A stretch of 64,000 nt of DNA from Hypoxylon rubiginosum (lineage: Eukaryota > Ascomycota > Sordariomycetes > Xylariales > Hypoxylaceae): the NCBI GenBank assembly GCA_902806565.1, contig CADCXA010000010.1, forward strand, positions 615,392 through 679,391, read 5' to 3'. The position numbers were made by a program, and so were the translations under genes. This document shows positions 44,561 to 54,990 of the stretch, one piece after another (the first letter of the stretch is position 1; the number at the start of each line of letters is the position of its first letter). The notes under the pieces were generated by a model. The model was not told where the DNA came from, made no database searches, and worked only from the letters and a program-made list of their open reading frames with translations.

Positions 44561-47500
44561 TTAGATTCCCGTCTGGCCGCAGTCCCTCTGGTACAGGTCC
44601 TGCGTGCGGGTGGTTGTCTGCCTAGTAACGTGGGCAAATCCATTAGAAGTATCCCGTGACTTCCGCAAAGTGTGTGCGAACTCCCTGGGGTGCTTCAGGA
44701 GTTCGAGCCAGTACTCGATCTGGCTTCTAAGCGTTGGCTCAAATGTGGGCCAATCCGTCTTGATGTTGGGTGCCTGTGTTTTATTACAGAAGACCATATG
44801 GCTCGGGTCTTGGCTCTGCCACATGAGCACCCCAATTTCGCATCCGGGTGGTTGAATTTCTTGTGATACCACGCGAAGTCGCCGTGCCCTAACCTCGTTG
44901 CCAGGAGATGGTGCAGCATCTTCCCAGGCAGTGAGAGTTCCTTAGGGCACCCGAGTTTCGCAGGGAGCTGGAGCTTCCTGTACATCGTGGGGGCCTCCGC
45001 TATTGTGGCCTACTACTTGTAGTTCTTTGCTGCCTTCGCACGGCATATGCGTAGCACTGCTGCGTACGTCGGTGGCTCGTCCGGGTCCTCGGGGAGCACT
45101 ATGCTATCCTTGGCTAGCTCGTCCGCTTCTTCATTACCTCTAATTCCCATGTGGCCGGGCACCCAGCGTACTTTTACCTCAGCAAAAGAGGCCATGTGCT
45201 GGAAGTCTAGAAAGGCGTCCTGTGAGCTTAGGGGGGCTTCTCCCCTGAGGCCCTGGATCACCGATGTGTTGTCGAGACATACGTATATTGGGTGTCCGTT
45301 GTTTATCTTCAGGGCTTCTCGCAAGCCATGGCGAGCTCCCTCAGCCTCGGCGTCGAACACTTCGGCAAGCCTCAGCCTGCCACATCCGTGTTTGACGCTG
45401 TGTCGTCCTCTGAAAATGGTATAACCGTAGCCAGTATTGCCACTCAGCTTGGAACCGTCCGTGTATAAGACGGTGTGTGTGTCGGGGAGGGTACGTAGCC
45501 ACCCCAGGAACGCTCTGGCAGCTTCCTCCTTGCTCCGGCCCTCCGTAGGTGTTGCCCTGGAGCCCGGAGCAAAATTCGGCCGTAGCAGTAGGGGCCTGGA
45601 AAACTCTGGGAGTATGTCCGCTGCCCTCTGCAAGCGTGTTCGTACGCGCTGTTCGTACGCGCATGTACTCGCTTACTTTGCGTCCACTTACAATGGTCCT
45701 ACGTGAGTCTTTCTACCATAGAGTGCCTCTCGTCTACGGTTCGTAGCCTAAAAGCTAGTCTGCTCCGTATCTTGTCTAATGCAATCCCCGTAGTGGGGAG
45801 TCCTGCATCGCGGTATATCGTGTCCTTCGGGGTTGTCCTCCAGATCGGAAGGATTACCCTGATGGCTCCGTTCAGAATCCGGTCCACCTCTGTCCGGTGG
45901 AAGATCTGCTGAGTGCTCACTTCTTGGCCCTTTGATTAGGCGTTGTTGGTGTAAGCCCTGCGTACCAGGTCTCGGCGCCATACAGCACCACGGGCAGCAC
46001 GCACGCGATAACCGCCTTGCGTAGCGACTTCGCTGGTGGCCCATGTACTGTGTTGGCGAGGTTCCTTAGGTGTCTGACCACGCTGCCGGCCTTCGCCGCT
46101 AGAGTGGTGATGTGTTCCTTGAAGGTGAACATGCGGTCGAACCACACCCCCAGCCAGCGTAGGGGTGCTATGTGCCCCTTCTCATCTTGGATCTGGCGGA
46201 TCATAAAATTGTGCTCAGGGATGTGTATGTCGGGGGCTCGGTTGTTCCTTGCCCTGGTGAAGTGCATTAGCTCACACTTGACCGGATCGAAGGAGACCTT
46301 GTTCTCCTTCCCCCAGCTGAGGATCTGTCGGATGTCCTCCGTGAGCGCCTCTACGTTCTTGTCGAGTGAGAAGCCTGTTCGGATTGATGTCGTCTGCATA
46401 CCCGAACCTGCATTCGGGGTCGTCCAGCAGTACGTCTGCAATGTGCAGCATGAACAGTACCGGTGACACCGGGGATCCTTGCGGCAAGCCACACAAGATG
46501 TCGAACAGTGCCGTAACGGACCCTAGCTCGTCGCTGGGTCTTAAAGGACAGTACGTATTGGACTTTTAGGGGGGGGCCATCCCTGCTGCCGCAATCTTAA
46601 CGCGAAGCGCTTTCCCAGCACTGCGTCGAAGGCACCCTGTACGTCCATGGTTGCCATCGTCGCGGTCCTCGTGGTTTCGAGGGCGTGTTCGATGTCGTGT
46701 GCTAGACAGGTGGTGAGGTCAACGGCAGAGCGCTTTGGTAGAGCTCCGGCCTGCTGCGGACTTAGTATTCCATCGAGTAGGGCCGTACGCCCTATTCGTC
46801 GTGCCACTAATCTCACCAGTCCTTTCCCGAGACAAGAGTAGCGCTATCGATTTCCAAGAGCGTACGTCTGTCATGACTTTATTGTTGAGCTTCCTTAGCA
46901 TCACCACCTCTGCAGTTCTGAAGGGCCCCGGGTGGTGTCCTGCTTCCAGGCTAGCTTGGAAGATCCTCCTGATATACTCTGCAATCGAGTCCCAGCAGGC
47001 TATCAGTAGGCGCACCGATAGGTTGTCGATGTCTGGGGAGGTGTTCGGGCTGAGATGGTGGACGCGGCGAGTTCCTCTAGACTGACGTTTGTGTCCCATT
47101 CGATCATTCTCCTGGGCACCACGGGGACCTCGAACGGACCCTCGTCTAGGTCGTCCGCTGGTGTGAATCTTTCCAGTAGTGACGTGCGTAAGGCCTGTGC
47201 CTTGTCCGCCGTGCCTTCTACCGGCTGGCCTCCCATTAGTAGTGGCGGCGCTTTTATAGCAGGTCCCAGCTTGTGCCAGTTTACTACCTTGTATAGCTCT
47301 GTATCTGAGGCTATATTGTCGACCCGTAGCCGCCAGTGGTCCCTTTTGGCCTTCCTGACCGCCCTGCGGAACGTCTCCCTCTCCATAGTTGAGGGGAAGC
47401 CGTCATGGTTCTACCTCCTCCTGGGTTCGAGGAGTGCCTCTTTGCACTCATCGTTCCACCAGGGTGCGCTGTGCCCATTGTCGTTGGGAGATTTCCCCGT

Positions 47501-48310
47501 GGCTCGTAGGGCCCCCGTGAGGAGGTCCAGCACTTGTTCTGTTGCATAGTCGATTTGTTCGGCCGTAGGTTTGCAGGGTAGCTCCGGGAGGTGCTTCGCG
47601 CCTTGCTCCACGATGCTTGCGAATGCGGGCAAGTCGTCGTCCGACACCGTTAGTCTGTGCTGTCCCAGATTAAGCGTGTGCCCTGCTGCTAGTATGGTTA
47701 TTTAGATTGCAGCGTGGTCTGCTCCTGCACCCAGGGCATCCACTACCTCACCAATGGCGAAGGGTATGTTCGAGAAGGTCACGTCTCATACGTCTCCATC
47801 TCTATGTGTCGGTACGCCTACCTCTGTGATCAGAGCTAGGCGGTTGGTAGCTGCCCATCTGGTAATGTCCCCTCCCCTCTTATGTCCCTGCACCCCAGGT
47901 TCCCATCGAGGGTGTCTTGCATTGTAGTCCCCTGCGACTACGCACCTGGGTGGTGGGATATAGCTGAGGAGGATCTCAGTAGCCTCGCTATCCGGGCTGT
48001 CCGGTGGCCTGTAAACGTTTGTGATGTTCACTCCGTTCACGTTAAGCCATAGCAGGTCCCTCGTAGGCCAGGGTCTGCTCTGCTGTGTCGTGTACCTTCG
48101 TCCTTTCTTCACGTACGTTATTACTCGGGGTCGGGTATTCCAATCCACTGGCACGTATGTGTTGAAGCCTGGGTGAGTATTGATGAGGCACCGCCCATCA
48201 ATGCTGACCCAGGGTTCTTGCACCATTACAACGTCGATATCGCTTTCCCAGCAGAGCTGAAGAAAGGCGGTGTGTGCCGGCGAGCTTTTCCCAACGTTCC
48301 CTTGGGCGAT
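44561..48310 (-). pseudogene. LINE ORF2: endonuclease, RT, RNase H
   Basis: Endonuclease starts at MKIAQGNVGKS near 48310 and includes VVMVQEPWVS, NVYRPPDSPDS and VVAGDYNARHPRWEPG; a TGA ends this frame at 47786 and a TAA follows near 47700. Reverse transcriptase pieces follow: MDVQGAFDAVLGKR (46541-46816 frame), GLPQGSPVSPVLFMLHIADV with catalytic YADD (46272-46496 frame), then LRWLGVWFDRMFTFKEHI. RNase H (45633-45013) retains VLYTDGSK, DAEAEGARHGL and WVPGHMGIRGNEEADELAKD. The C-terminal knuckle reads LGHGDFAWYHKKF and CSCGRAKT. At least six breaks are present. Confidence 0.8.
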
Positions 48311-48374
48311 TTTCATCACTCGCTGCCGGCGTCGTCCGGCGCTGGGCCTAGACGTCCTATCCCAGAATGTCCTT

Positions 48375-50049
48375 CTAGGCATGCTTCTCGTTATAGTTCT
48401 GTCGGATGGTGCTCCTGCGTGCGGTGCTGCCATGTGTGGTGTTGCCTGGGAGCTCGAGCTCCATTTCGTCGTCTCCAACGATAATTGTATCGGCGTCGTT
48501 CGGAGCAGTGTTGACCTCCGCATCCGAGGCCTCGCCTGCCGTTGTCGCCACGGCGACCTTCTGTCGCTTGGCTTTAGCGGGTTTTTTCTTCTTCTTGCCC
48601 TTGCCCCTGTCCTCGACAGGGGATACTGGCTCATGTTCAGATTGCTCGCTGGGCCCTGTGCCCGGCTGCGAACTGGTGGCTGTCGCTTTGTTGAATGCTC
48701 CACCTTGAACGTTGGGCTCCTCAACGGGATGTGCTATCCTGTACTGTTTGGAGCCAGCCAGTCGTACGGCTCCTAGCTCCTTTCGGGTGCGGTATACCAG
48801 CTTGCCGTTGCGGCGGACTGGTCTTGCCGGGCACTGGGGGTACGTCGAGGGGTGTGGGCCATAGCAGTTGGCGCATCCTTCCGGTCCCTTGTAGGGTACT
48901 GCGTGTCCGTCGTCTACCCTGAAGCCGCAAAATGCGCATCTGGGAATATGAGTGCAATTTCGGGATGAGTAGAAACCTTGACATTTTCCGCACATCTGGG
49001 GCGGAGCCTTCTTCTCTATCAGGCGTGAGTTGGAGCTCTCGCCAAACAGTCTAGAGGGCTTGCTGAGCTTCTCCAGGAAGGATACCGTCCAGCTGTTTGT
49101 CGACGTTACTGGGTCGACACCCTGCTTCGATGGTTGTACGCTGACGGGCTTGCGCCCTGTCTGCGCCGTAATCTCGTCTTCGATGATCTGTGCGACATCG
49201 ATAGACTCTCCTGTGTAGGCGGTGACCGCTACAGGGACTCCGGGCACCACGTAGTTGTACCACTTCGTGGGCATGTCGATAGCCATTGCATGGAGCTTCT
49301 CTCCAAACCTGGCTTTCTCTTGCAGGAGGCGTTCGCGGATCTCGCTGTTCCGGGGGCGGATGGCGAAGCCTGTTGCTGTGTGGTATACGTCCGGGATGTA
49401 CGCCAGGGCCATCCTCAGTACTGTAACCACTGCTCTTCGCAGGGAGAAGCTGGTTTGCCCTTATTGCCTACTCAATGTGGTCCTCTGACACCCTGACCAA
49501 TAGTCTTAGGTCTTCCCTCTGTCGGGAGACCGAGGCACGGCTGGACGATGTCGATTTGTTGCTGCTTCGGGCCCTGTCGTCTGCGCTAGGGGCAGCCACA
49601 GAGGTGTAACTTCGCTTGGCTTCGGAGCTGGCGTCTGAGCTATTGGTGCTCTATTTAATTAACACGGCACCACGGCACTAGCGTTGGTCGATTCGTTTCC
49701 GGAGCTGCCTGAGGGGGTTCATAGGCCCCTCTGCGGCGAACACTGCGGTGTTGAGGTATGACGAGAAATGGTTGGTAATTTCCCGTGCAAAGTTTTGCTT
49801 GTCCGGGTCCCTGCAGGATGACACGACGTTGTCAAGGGAGCGAGCGACTAGTTCGAGGACCTCCTGCCTGGCGTTCTGCTTTCGCCGTAGCTCGGCCATA
49901 GCGGAAAGTAGTGCCCCAGTGGCGGTGGATTTGTCGGGCTGGTTATGCGTGGTTATGAAGGGAGTTCGATTGGGTGGATGCTTAAGCAGTATTTCGTATA
50001 TCTGGCTAGATGGGAGGGTGTCGAGGTTTGGAATATATCGTGCTGTCAT
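48375..50049 (-). pseudogene. LINE ORF1 (gag-like, zinc knuckles)
   Basis: Three consecutive frames. The first (50049-49678) has helical sequence MAELRRKQNARQEVLELVAR and FAREITNHFSSYLNTAVF. After a frame change near 49670 comes SYTSVAAPSADDRARSSNKS and RQREDLRLLVRV, then a TAG. The third (49430-48375) holds ALAYIPDVYHTATGFAIRP, PTKWYNYVVPGVPV and a Cys-rich knuckle region (CGKCQGFYSSRNCTHIPRC, CANCYGPHPSTYPQC), ending in a Lys-rich tail. ORF1 proteins coat the LINE RNA. A possible short upstream exon (50195-50121, donor GTAAGT) may add 25 residues; this is uncertain. Confidence 0.72.
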
Positions 50050-50200
50050 CTACAGAGGAGTTGTCTGCAGTATTTGGTGCTAGTTAGTACTAGGTTCACA
50101 AAGTGGGGAAGATGACTTACACGCTCCATCGGGACCTCGAGACCTCTGAAGTGGTAACTGTTGAAGCTGCCCAGCAGTTGACGTGTTGGTTCCATTGTCT

Positions 50201-51133
50201 GTGGTCTGGAGGGGCGTTGTGACGGTTGACTCCGGTGAATTTGGCGGCGGGTTAGCACACTTCCATTGTAGTTGGCTGCTTATATGAGTATCCTTTTTCG
50301 TGATTAGGGACAGGTATTCGTACTTTTGTATCTTGTTGGAGTCTGGTGTAGTGGTGCCTTCATGGAAAGTAGTAGGTTGCTCCCGTGAATCGTCCTCAAC
50401 TCGCGTTCTCAGTCCACCGTCAAGTTCATCAATTGGTGGTAAATAAAGAGTGTGTTCGATCTCTGACTTTCTGTTCGAGTATAATTACCATGGCTTAAAT
50501 CAGTGCCCGAGTGCCCGAGTTTACGAGGGTTATTGTGTCGTGTTTTTTTTCTATGGGAGCTCGTCGCCCAAATAAGATAGTAAAACATCTACCACATGCT
50601 AGCCCGTGCCACCCTTGAAAGAAGAAGACGAGAGCCAATTAAAAAAAAAAAAAGCCACGGAGTCACAGCCACAGCGCTTGGCGGGCCTCGGGGCCCCCCC
50701 TCCCCCCGGGAAAGGAAGAATGATTTTCCAGGCTCTGGGCTGCGCCGGGACCACCAGGGTTCCAAGGTTACTTACGTAAACGAGGGCTATTGTGCACCGC
50801 CCGGGCCGATGCCTCACGTGAAGGAGAAAAAAAAAAGCCTGAAAATATAAAGCTATAGGTGCAGGGCAAGGCCACGGAGGCACTTCGGAACCTACATTGT
50901 AGCTACTTTTAACTTAAGAATCCATTTGTGTGTAAACCACGTGATTAAGGTTAAGTCATCCCCTACCTTTCGGGCTTATCTTGGCTTATCTTGGGTGCTG
51001 CCAAGCACCTTACACAGGCTACGTACCTTACATCTACCTAGCGAAGATGGAAGGTACGGAATTAGAAGGTGCGAAACGCATTGTGGATGTACTTAAAAAC
51101 CTAGGCTTTAGGAGGGGCAACTCAAGCTTTTAC
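50201..51133. other. Intergenic with dispersed-repeat copy 2
   Basis: No gene supported. The segment 50772-50823 is the inverted mate of 38618-38672. Just left is an A13 tract (50641-50653) and a GC-rich stretch (50675-50710). Together 50590-50850 may be one short interspersed element. Confidence 0.5.
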
Positions 51134-51383
51134 TTATCTCAGTGGCTCAGACCAGGATATCGTGATTCGTACCGCGCCAGCCACAGGCCATTTTAACCAA
51201 TCAGAAGCTTGCTTTATCCCTCCCCACGAATTACGACTCCTGGTCTGAGCTATTTTGGTCGCTTTTGGCGAACCTAAACTTTACAAAATTACAAAATCAA
51301 TTGATTCAAGACCAGTAAGTCCGTAATTACAGTAAAAAAAACAATTACTAATTGCTATATAGTATACAATATCAATATATGAA

Positions 51384-51419
51384 GCGAAATACGATGCGAA
51401 ATACGATGCGAAATACGAT
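51384..51419. repeat. 12-bp tandem repeat, three units
   Basis: GCGAAATACGAT is repeated three times exactly, inside the 877-bp element. Confidence 0.92.
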
Positions 51420-51492
51420 GCGACACGCGTTGTTACGTTGGTAGTTACGTGCGTTTGGTATAGGTGCTGGGAATTCACACTTATGAATACCC

Positions 51493-51646
51493 TCAATATA
51501 ATAATTCAACAACCAATGGATGAATCCACTTCAAACTTAGTAAACAGCTAGTTACTTAATAGCCCTACGTCTAGGTCTATTAAGTAACAGGTTATTTGCC
51601 AAGTTTGAAGTGGATTCATTTATTGGTTGTTGAATTATTATATTGA
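51493..51646. mobile_element. 154-bp foldback MITE
   Basis: Long terminal inverted repeats: the outer 47 bases at each side pair with few mismatches (TCAATATAATAATTCAACAA left against TTGTTGAATTATTATATTGA right). Pairing continues weakly inward to GTTACTTAATAG and CTATTAAGTAAC. The element is almost all stem with a short loop near 51568. TA at the ends would fit a Tc1/mariner-type target site. It lies inside the 877-bp element, so it inserted later or was part of it. Confidence 0.85.
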
Positions 51647-52018
51647 AGCTATTCACGTACGTGTGTTATTACGAAGGTGCTGTGACAAGGTCTTTTAGAG
51701 ACGTCGAGGGCTGCGATACCAACGCAACACCTATAAGGTATACAAATTGTCCTCGGGGCTAGATAAATGACATGGCTATCCCCGAGTTATAATATATAAT
51801 TGATTTTGTACGTTGTTGTTAAATAATGAAGCATCGTGGCTAAATTCGTGATTTTAAATATACCAAATTTTTGACAAGGTCCGGTGTTTGCGACCAACTT
51901 TTCTTAGACTTAAACTCAATGGACGCCACACTTAAATCCACATACATAATGGCACGGACCACTATATGTGGCTTACTAGTTTATTAAATAAATCTAAGCC
52001 ACTGAGATAAGCTTTTAC

Positions 52019-53160
52019 ATCCTTTATAAGTATCCTTAGAAATAAAACTTTTTTTTTTAGCGAAGTTATATTTTAAAATAAAAAGTGTACTTACAGTGTT
52101 AGCTTAGGGTGGTAAATTGATGTTGTGGCTGTAAAATCTAAGTTTTCTTGTTACACTTTAAAATCGGTTGATATCCCCGCTGATTATGTAACCATCCTAC
52201 AACAGATACGAGATTACGATAAAAGGGAAAAACGTTTCGCCGAAGTGGGAATAAAGAATTAATTATTAGGTACCTAGGTAGTTATGCGGGAAGATTTTTC
52301 TTTTTTTAGCTTTTTCAGAAGGCTACCTAAAATATGAATTGCGTTTTCTCCTACCTAGGTTAGGTACCTAAGGTAGGTACCTCCCGGCGTGCCTCGCCTT
52401 TTCAGGACGAAATAATCCGTATCGCTTACTTAAATTTTTATTCCTTACCTAAGGCACCTGAAATATTCTCCTAGCTAATCATATAAAGTTTGCCCAAGAA
52501 AAATGCTACTTATTGCAAGGCCACCCCCTGGGCGGCACAGTAGCCCGGAGTTTTCGGAACCCTCACCCTCACCCTTATACCTAAATGCCCCTATTCGCAA
52601 GCTCGCGCGCGTCGGCGGAGGACGAATTTTTTGCTCCTCGGCTCGCTTCGCTCGCCTCCGTCGCAAAAAATCCGCCCTCCGCCTCCCGCGCGCTCACCCA
52701 AGAGGCCTCAATTACCAGGTGCCAGGTGCCACCCCTACCTACGCCAGGCCGCCAAGTGCCAGGCCAGGTTACCTTTTTATTCAAGTAATTTTTTTTTTAT
52801 AGACCCCTCGACACAATAACCCTCCGTAAACTCCGGGCATTTTATCCAAATAATACTTACACAAGTTGGCTTTTTTGCCAGGTAGAAGAAAAATAGACAA
52901 GGGTCAGCTATTTGCGCTTTGTTTTTTAGCTGTTTTTAGGGTGCTGCGCAAGTATTAGCGAAATGAGCAGTGCTAACAAGATACCTAAGCAGCTGAAGTA
53001 CTCCGTACTGCACCCTGGATCTGGATTCTGCTCACGGATCCACTTACAGGTTATGTATTACTAGCGAGCGAGAGTGGAGTCTAACGGGAATTACGGGGTT
53101 AGGTACCGTCATTTTCCCATAATGAGCGTTTGCAACGTTTACATCTTAAAGAAGAGCAAT
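52019..53160. other. Intergenic with GC-rich hairpin
   Basis: No gene supported. AT-rich left part with TACCTAGGTA units near 52268 and 52355-52383. At 52612-52683 a strong inverted repeat pairs GGCGGAGGACGAATTTTTTG with CAAAAAATCCGCCCTCCGCC (about 17 of 20), with a GCTCGCTTCGCTCGC loop palindrome between the arms. Confidence 0.65.
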
Positions 53161-53960
53161 GACGCAGCAGAGCAGTGGCGTTCAACGTGTAGAGGAGCAA
53201 CGTCGACGCGAGGCTGCCGAAGAACTCGCAAAAGCATCGCTGCCGCAGATGTTATCGCAGTAGCTTAACGCCTGTCACTCGCTTAGTCTTCAAGTAGGTA
53301 CGCATAGTGATCGACCCTCCCTCTACTACCCAAGGCATCACAACAAAACTCGGTCGGCCGAACATTCCCTCGACGAATTATTCCGTAGAACAACTTTGCA
53401 GCAAGCCAGGATGACGTATGGGAGAAACTCTTGGGGCCGAGACTTCCTTTTCCGAGGCTGTCTTTCCATCCTCGCATCAGCTTGACTACGTAGCGTCCGT
53501 GATCCACCTGACTAGCAGCGAAACCGACCTCCGACAACTTCAAACTTGAGACCGTTGAAAATGCCGTCCAAAAGCTGGTGTATGAGGCGTACAATGATTT
53601 GCTGCTGGGGGATCGTCTCGGTATCCGGGGATCGATAACATCAAGAGCCACACGAACCTGGGTAACGATGATGTAGATGTCATCTCCGCGTCTGTTCAGC
53701 ATATGTTTATTGGTGGTGATAGTGCTAGAGCCGTGATACTAGACATCATGAGGGGTTTCGTAGGGCTGTTAAGGGCAAGGATGGCTCTACCAACCAGTTC
53801 TGTATATGAAATGTTTGCAATCGAGTATATGGCATCGCACAAACTGGCAAGGGATGAGGTTGTTACAGGTTTAAACTCCAGGATTTAACCTAAACGCGAT
53901 GTGATTAACCGGGACGGCAAGGGCTTCGCATTCGCCATCTGGTAGGTACTATGTACAGCC
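53161..53960 (+). pseudogene. Second nuclease-like gene of the nuclease/kinase family
   Basis: Plus-strand frames recover pieces in order: a Glu-rich leader (RVEEQRRREAAEELAKAS), a TAG, NACHSLSLQV, VFPSSHQLDYVASVIHL, then ENAVQKLVYEAYNDLLLGD, FIGGDSARAVI, and finally FAIEYMASHKLARDEVV with KRDVINRDGKGFAFA. This is the N-terminal, ExK-containing half seen in fungal proteins like the 749-aa one at 36-38 kb (which has ICEYKPPHKL). Here the ExK lysine is Met (AIEYM), and several stops and frame changes are present. The kinase-like half is missing; the frame ends near 53955. No open frame covers the whole. Confidence 0.6.
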
Positions 53961-54560
53961 GCATCTATTTATTACTCCGTATTTGTGCTTAGCCTGCGCG
54001 CCATGCATACCAAGAATCATTACGAAGAGCAGGAAGTCTGTAAACGTCCAGGCACATCCAATCGTTGATCTCATGCTTCACGACCCAAAACCAACGTTGC
54101 CTCCGCAGCGAGCTCGAACGGCTTGCCAAAACAAACAAGCAGACAAGCAGGTCCTAGGGGACAATAACCTCGACTCCTTTGTTGGCTCGTACAAAGGGGA
54201 CCACCCCACTGACCTTTGTGCAGATGTTGGCCTGTACGCACCAATTCGAATCCAAGCACGTTAGCCCAATGTGGCGTCGAAACAAGTACCAATAGTTCGA
54301 GCTCTAGCTCGAGCGGTGGGGCGCTAACAAGGAGCACCCCAACACGTACAGGGACTATTGCGTCGGGCAACTCAGCCGCAAGGGAGGATACACGCCTCTT
54401 AATTAGAAACGCCGGCTATGCCGGGAACAACCCTTTGTCCTACAGAATATCCTGTGCAGGGGATTCCGAGACCTGGACCTCCCAGATATCAGCCAAACAC
54501 AGACAGGCTGGGGCCTTAGGATATCGACACTCCTAGAGCCTGAGAATAGGCAACGCCTCG
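53961..54560. other. No gene recognised
   Basis: Unassigned sequence between the nuclease-like relic and the LINE fragment. GAGCTCTAGCTC-type palindromic sequence near 54298-54312. Some of it may be the left part of the LINE fragment too worn to read. Confidence 0.35.
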
Positions 54561-54579
54561 GCAGAGTACTGAACGCAGA

Positions 54580-54990
54580 GTCAGTCGACGAGCTAGCAGA
54601 CCAACTTGCCAAGCAGAGCTCCAAGCTCCCTGAAGTAGACGAAGAATGCACGGCTACTGCATACGGCATAAAGTCCATAGGCAGGAGACACACCCGAGTT
54701 GCTCGCGAGGACAGGTGGAAGACGGCCAGCGAGAAGCTCTCCAGAACGTATAAAGAATGGAATCTATGGTACGACGTTACGTTACACGAGGCATTGACGT
54801 GCCTTCGGAGAACGGCACTACACCATTACCTGGCCACCCGGACAGGACACGGAGATATTGCCTGGTATCATAGGAAGTTCAGGCATCAGGACGCCATGTT
54901 ACAATGCTCCTGTGGCATGGACAAGTTCCCAGGAAATATAGTGAACTGCAGAACGCAACTTTCTGGCAGTGGCCACTGAAGCCTAAGAGC
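54580..54990 (+). mobile_element. LINE ORF2 C-terminal fragment (plus)
   Basis: A plus-strand frame reads DELADQLAKQSS, which is the end of a LINE RNase H (E-A-D-x-LAK type), through RWKTASEKLSRTYKEW to the C-terminal knuckle region ALHHYLATRTGHGDIAWYH, FRHQDAMLQCSCGMDK. It is homologous in pattern to the tail of the large LINE at 44.6-44.98 kb but diverged, so it is a different copy. Everything upstream of RNase H is lost. Confidence 0.7.

Larger units (their letters stand above)
44270..50200 (-). mobile_element. Near full-length Tad1-type LINE, decayed
   Basis: A non-LTR retrotransposon read leftward: ORF1 (about 50049-48375) and ORF2 (about 48310-44561) with apurinic-type endonuclease, reverse transcriptase, RNase H and a C-terminal zinc knuckle. 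Both ORFs carry stops and frame changes, so it is non-autonomous now. The 3' boundary near 44270 and the 5' boundary near 50200 are estimates; no poly-A tail or target-site duplication was located. Tad1-type assignment rests on domain order and the RNase H placement. Confidence 0.8.
51134..52010. mobile_element. 877-bp non-autonomous TIR element, 8-bp TSD
   Basis: Both ends show TTATCTCAGTGGCTYAGA as a terminal inverted repeat (one mismatch in 18). They are flanked by identical GCTTTTAC octamers at 51126-51133 and 52011-52018, read as an 8-bp target-site duplication, the size made by hAT-superfamily transposases. No transposase is encoded. The left end also contains an internal inverted repeat: GCTCAGACCAGGA near 51146 and TCCTGGTCTGAGC near 51238. 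A separate MITE is nested within it. Confidence 0.82.

Noticed and set aside
49678..50195. Separate two-exon 148-aa host gene next to the LINE
   Set aside because: The helical sequence matches the expected N-terminal part of a Tad1-type ORF1 and ends where the next ORF1 frame begins, so it was merged with the LINE.
52475..52819. Several overlapping ORFs rich in Arg/Ala/Pro
   Set aside because: They arise from the GC-rich inverted repeat at 52612-52683 and have no motifs.
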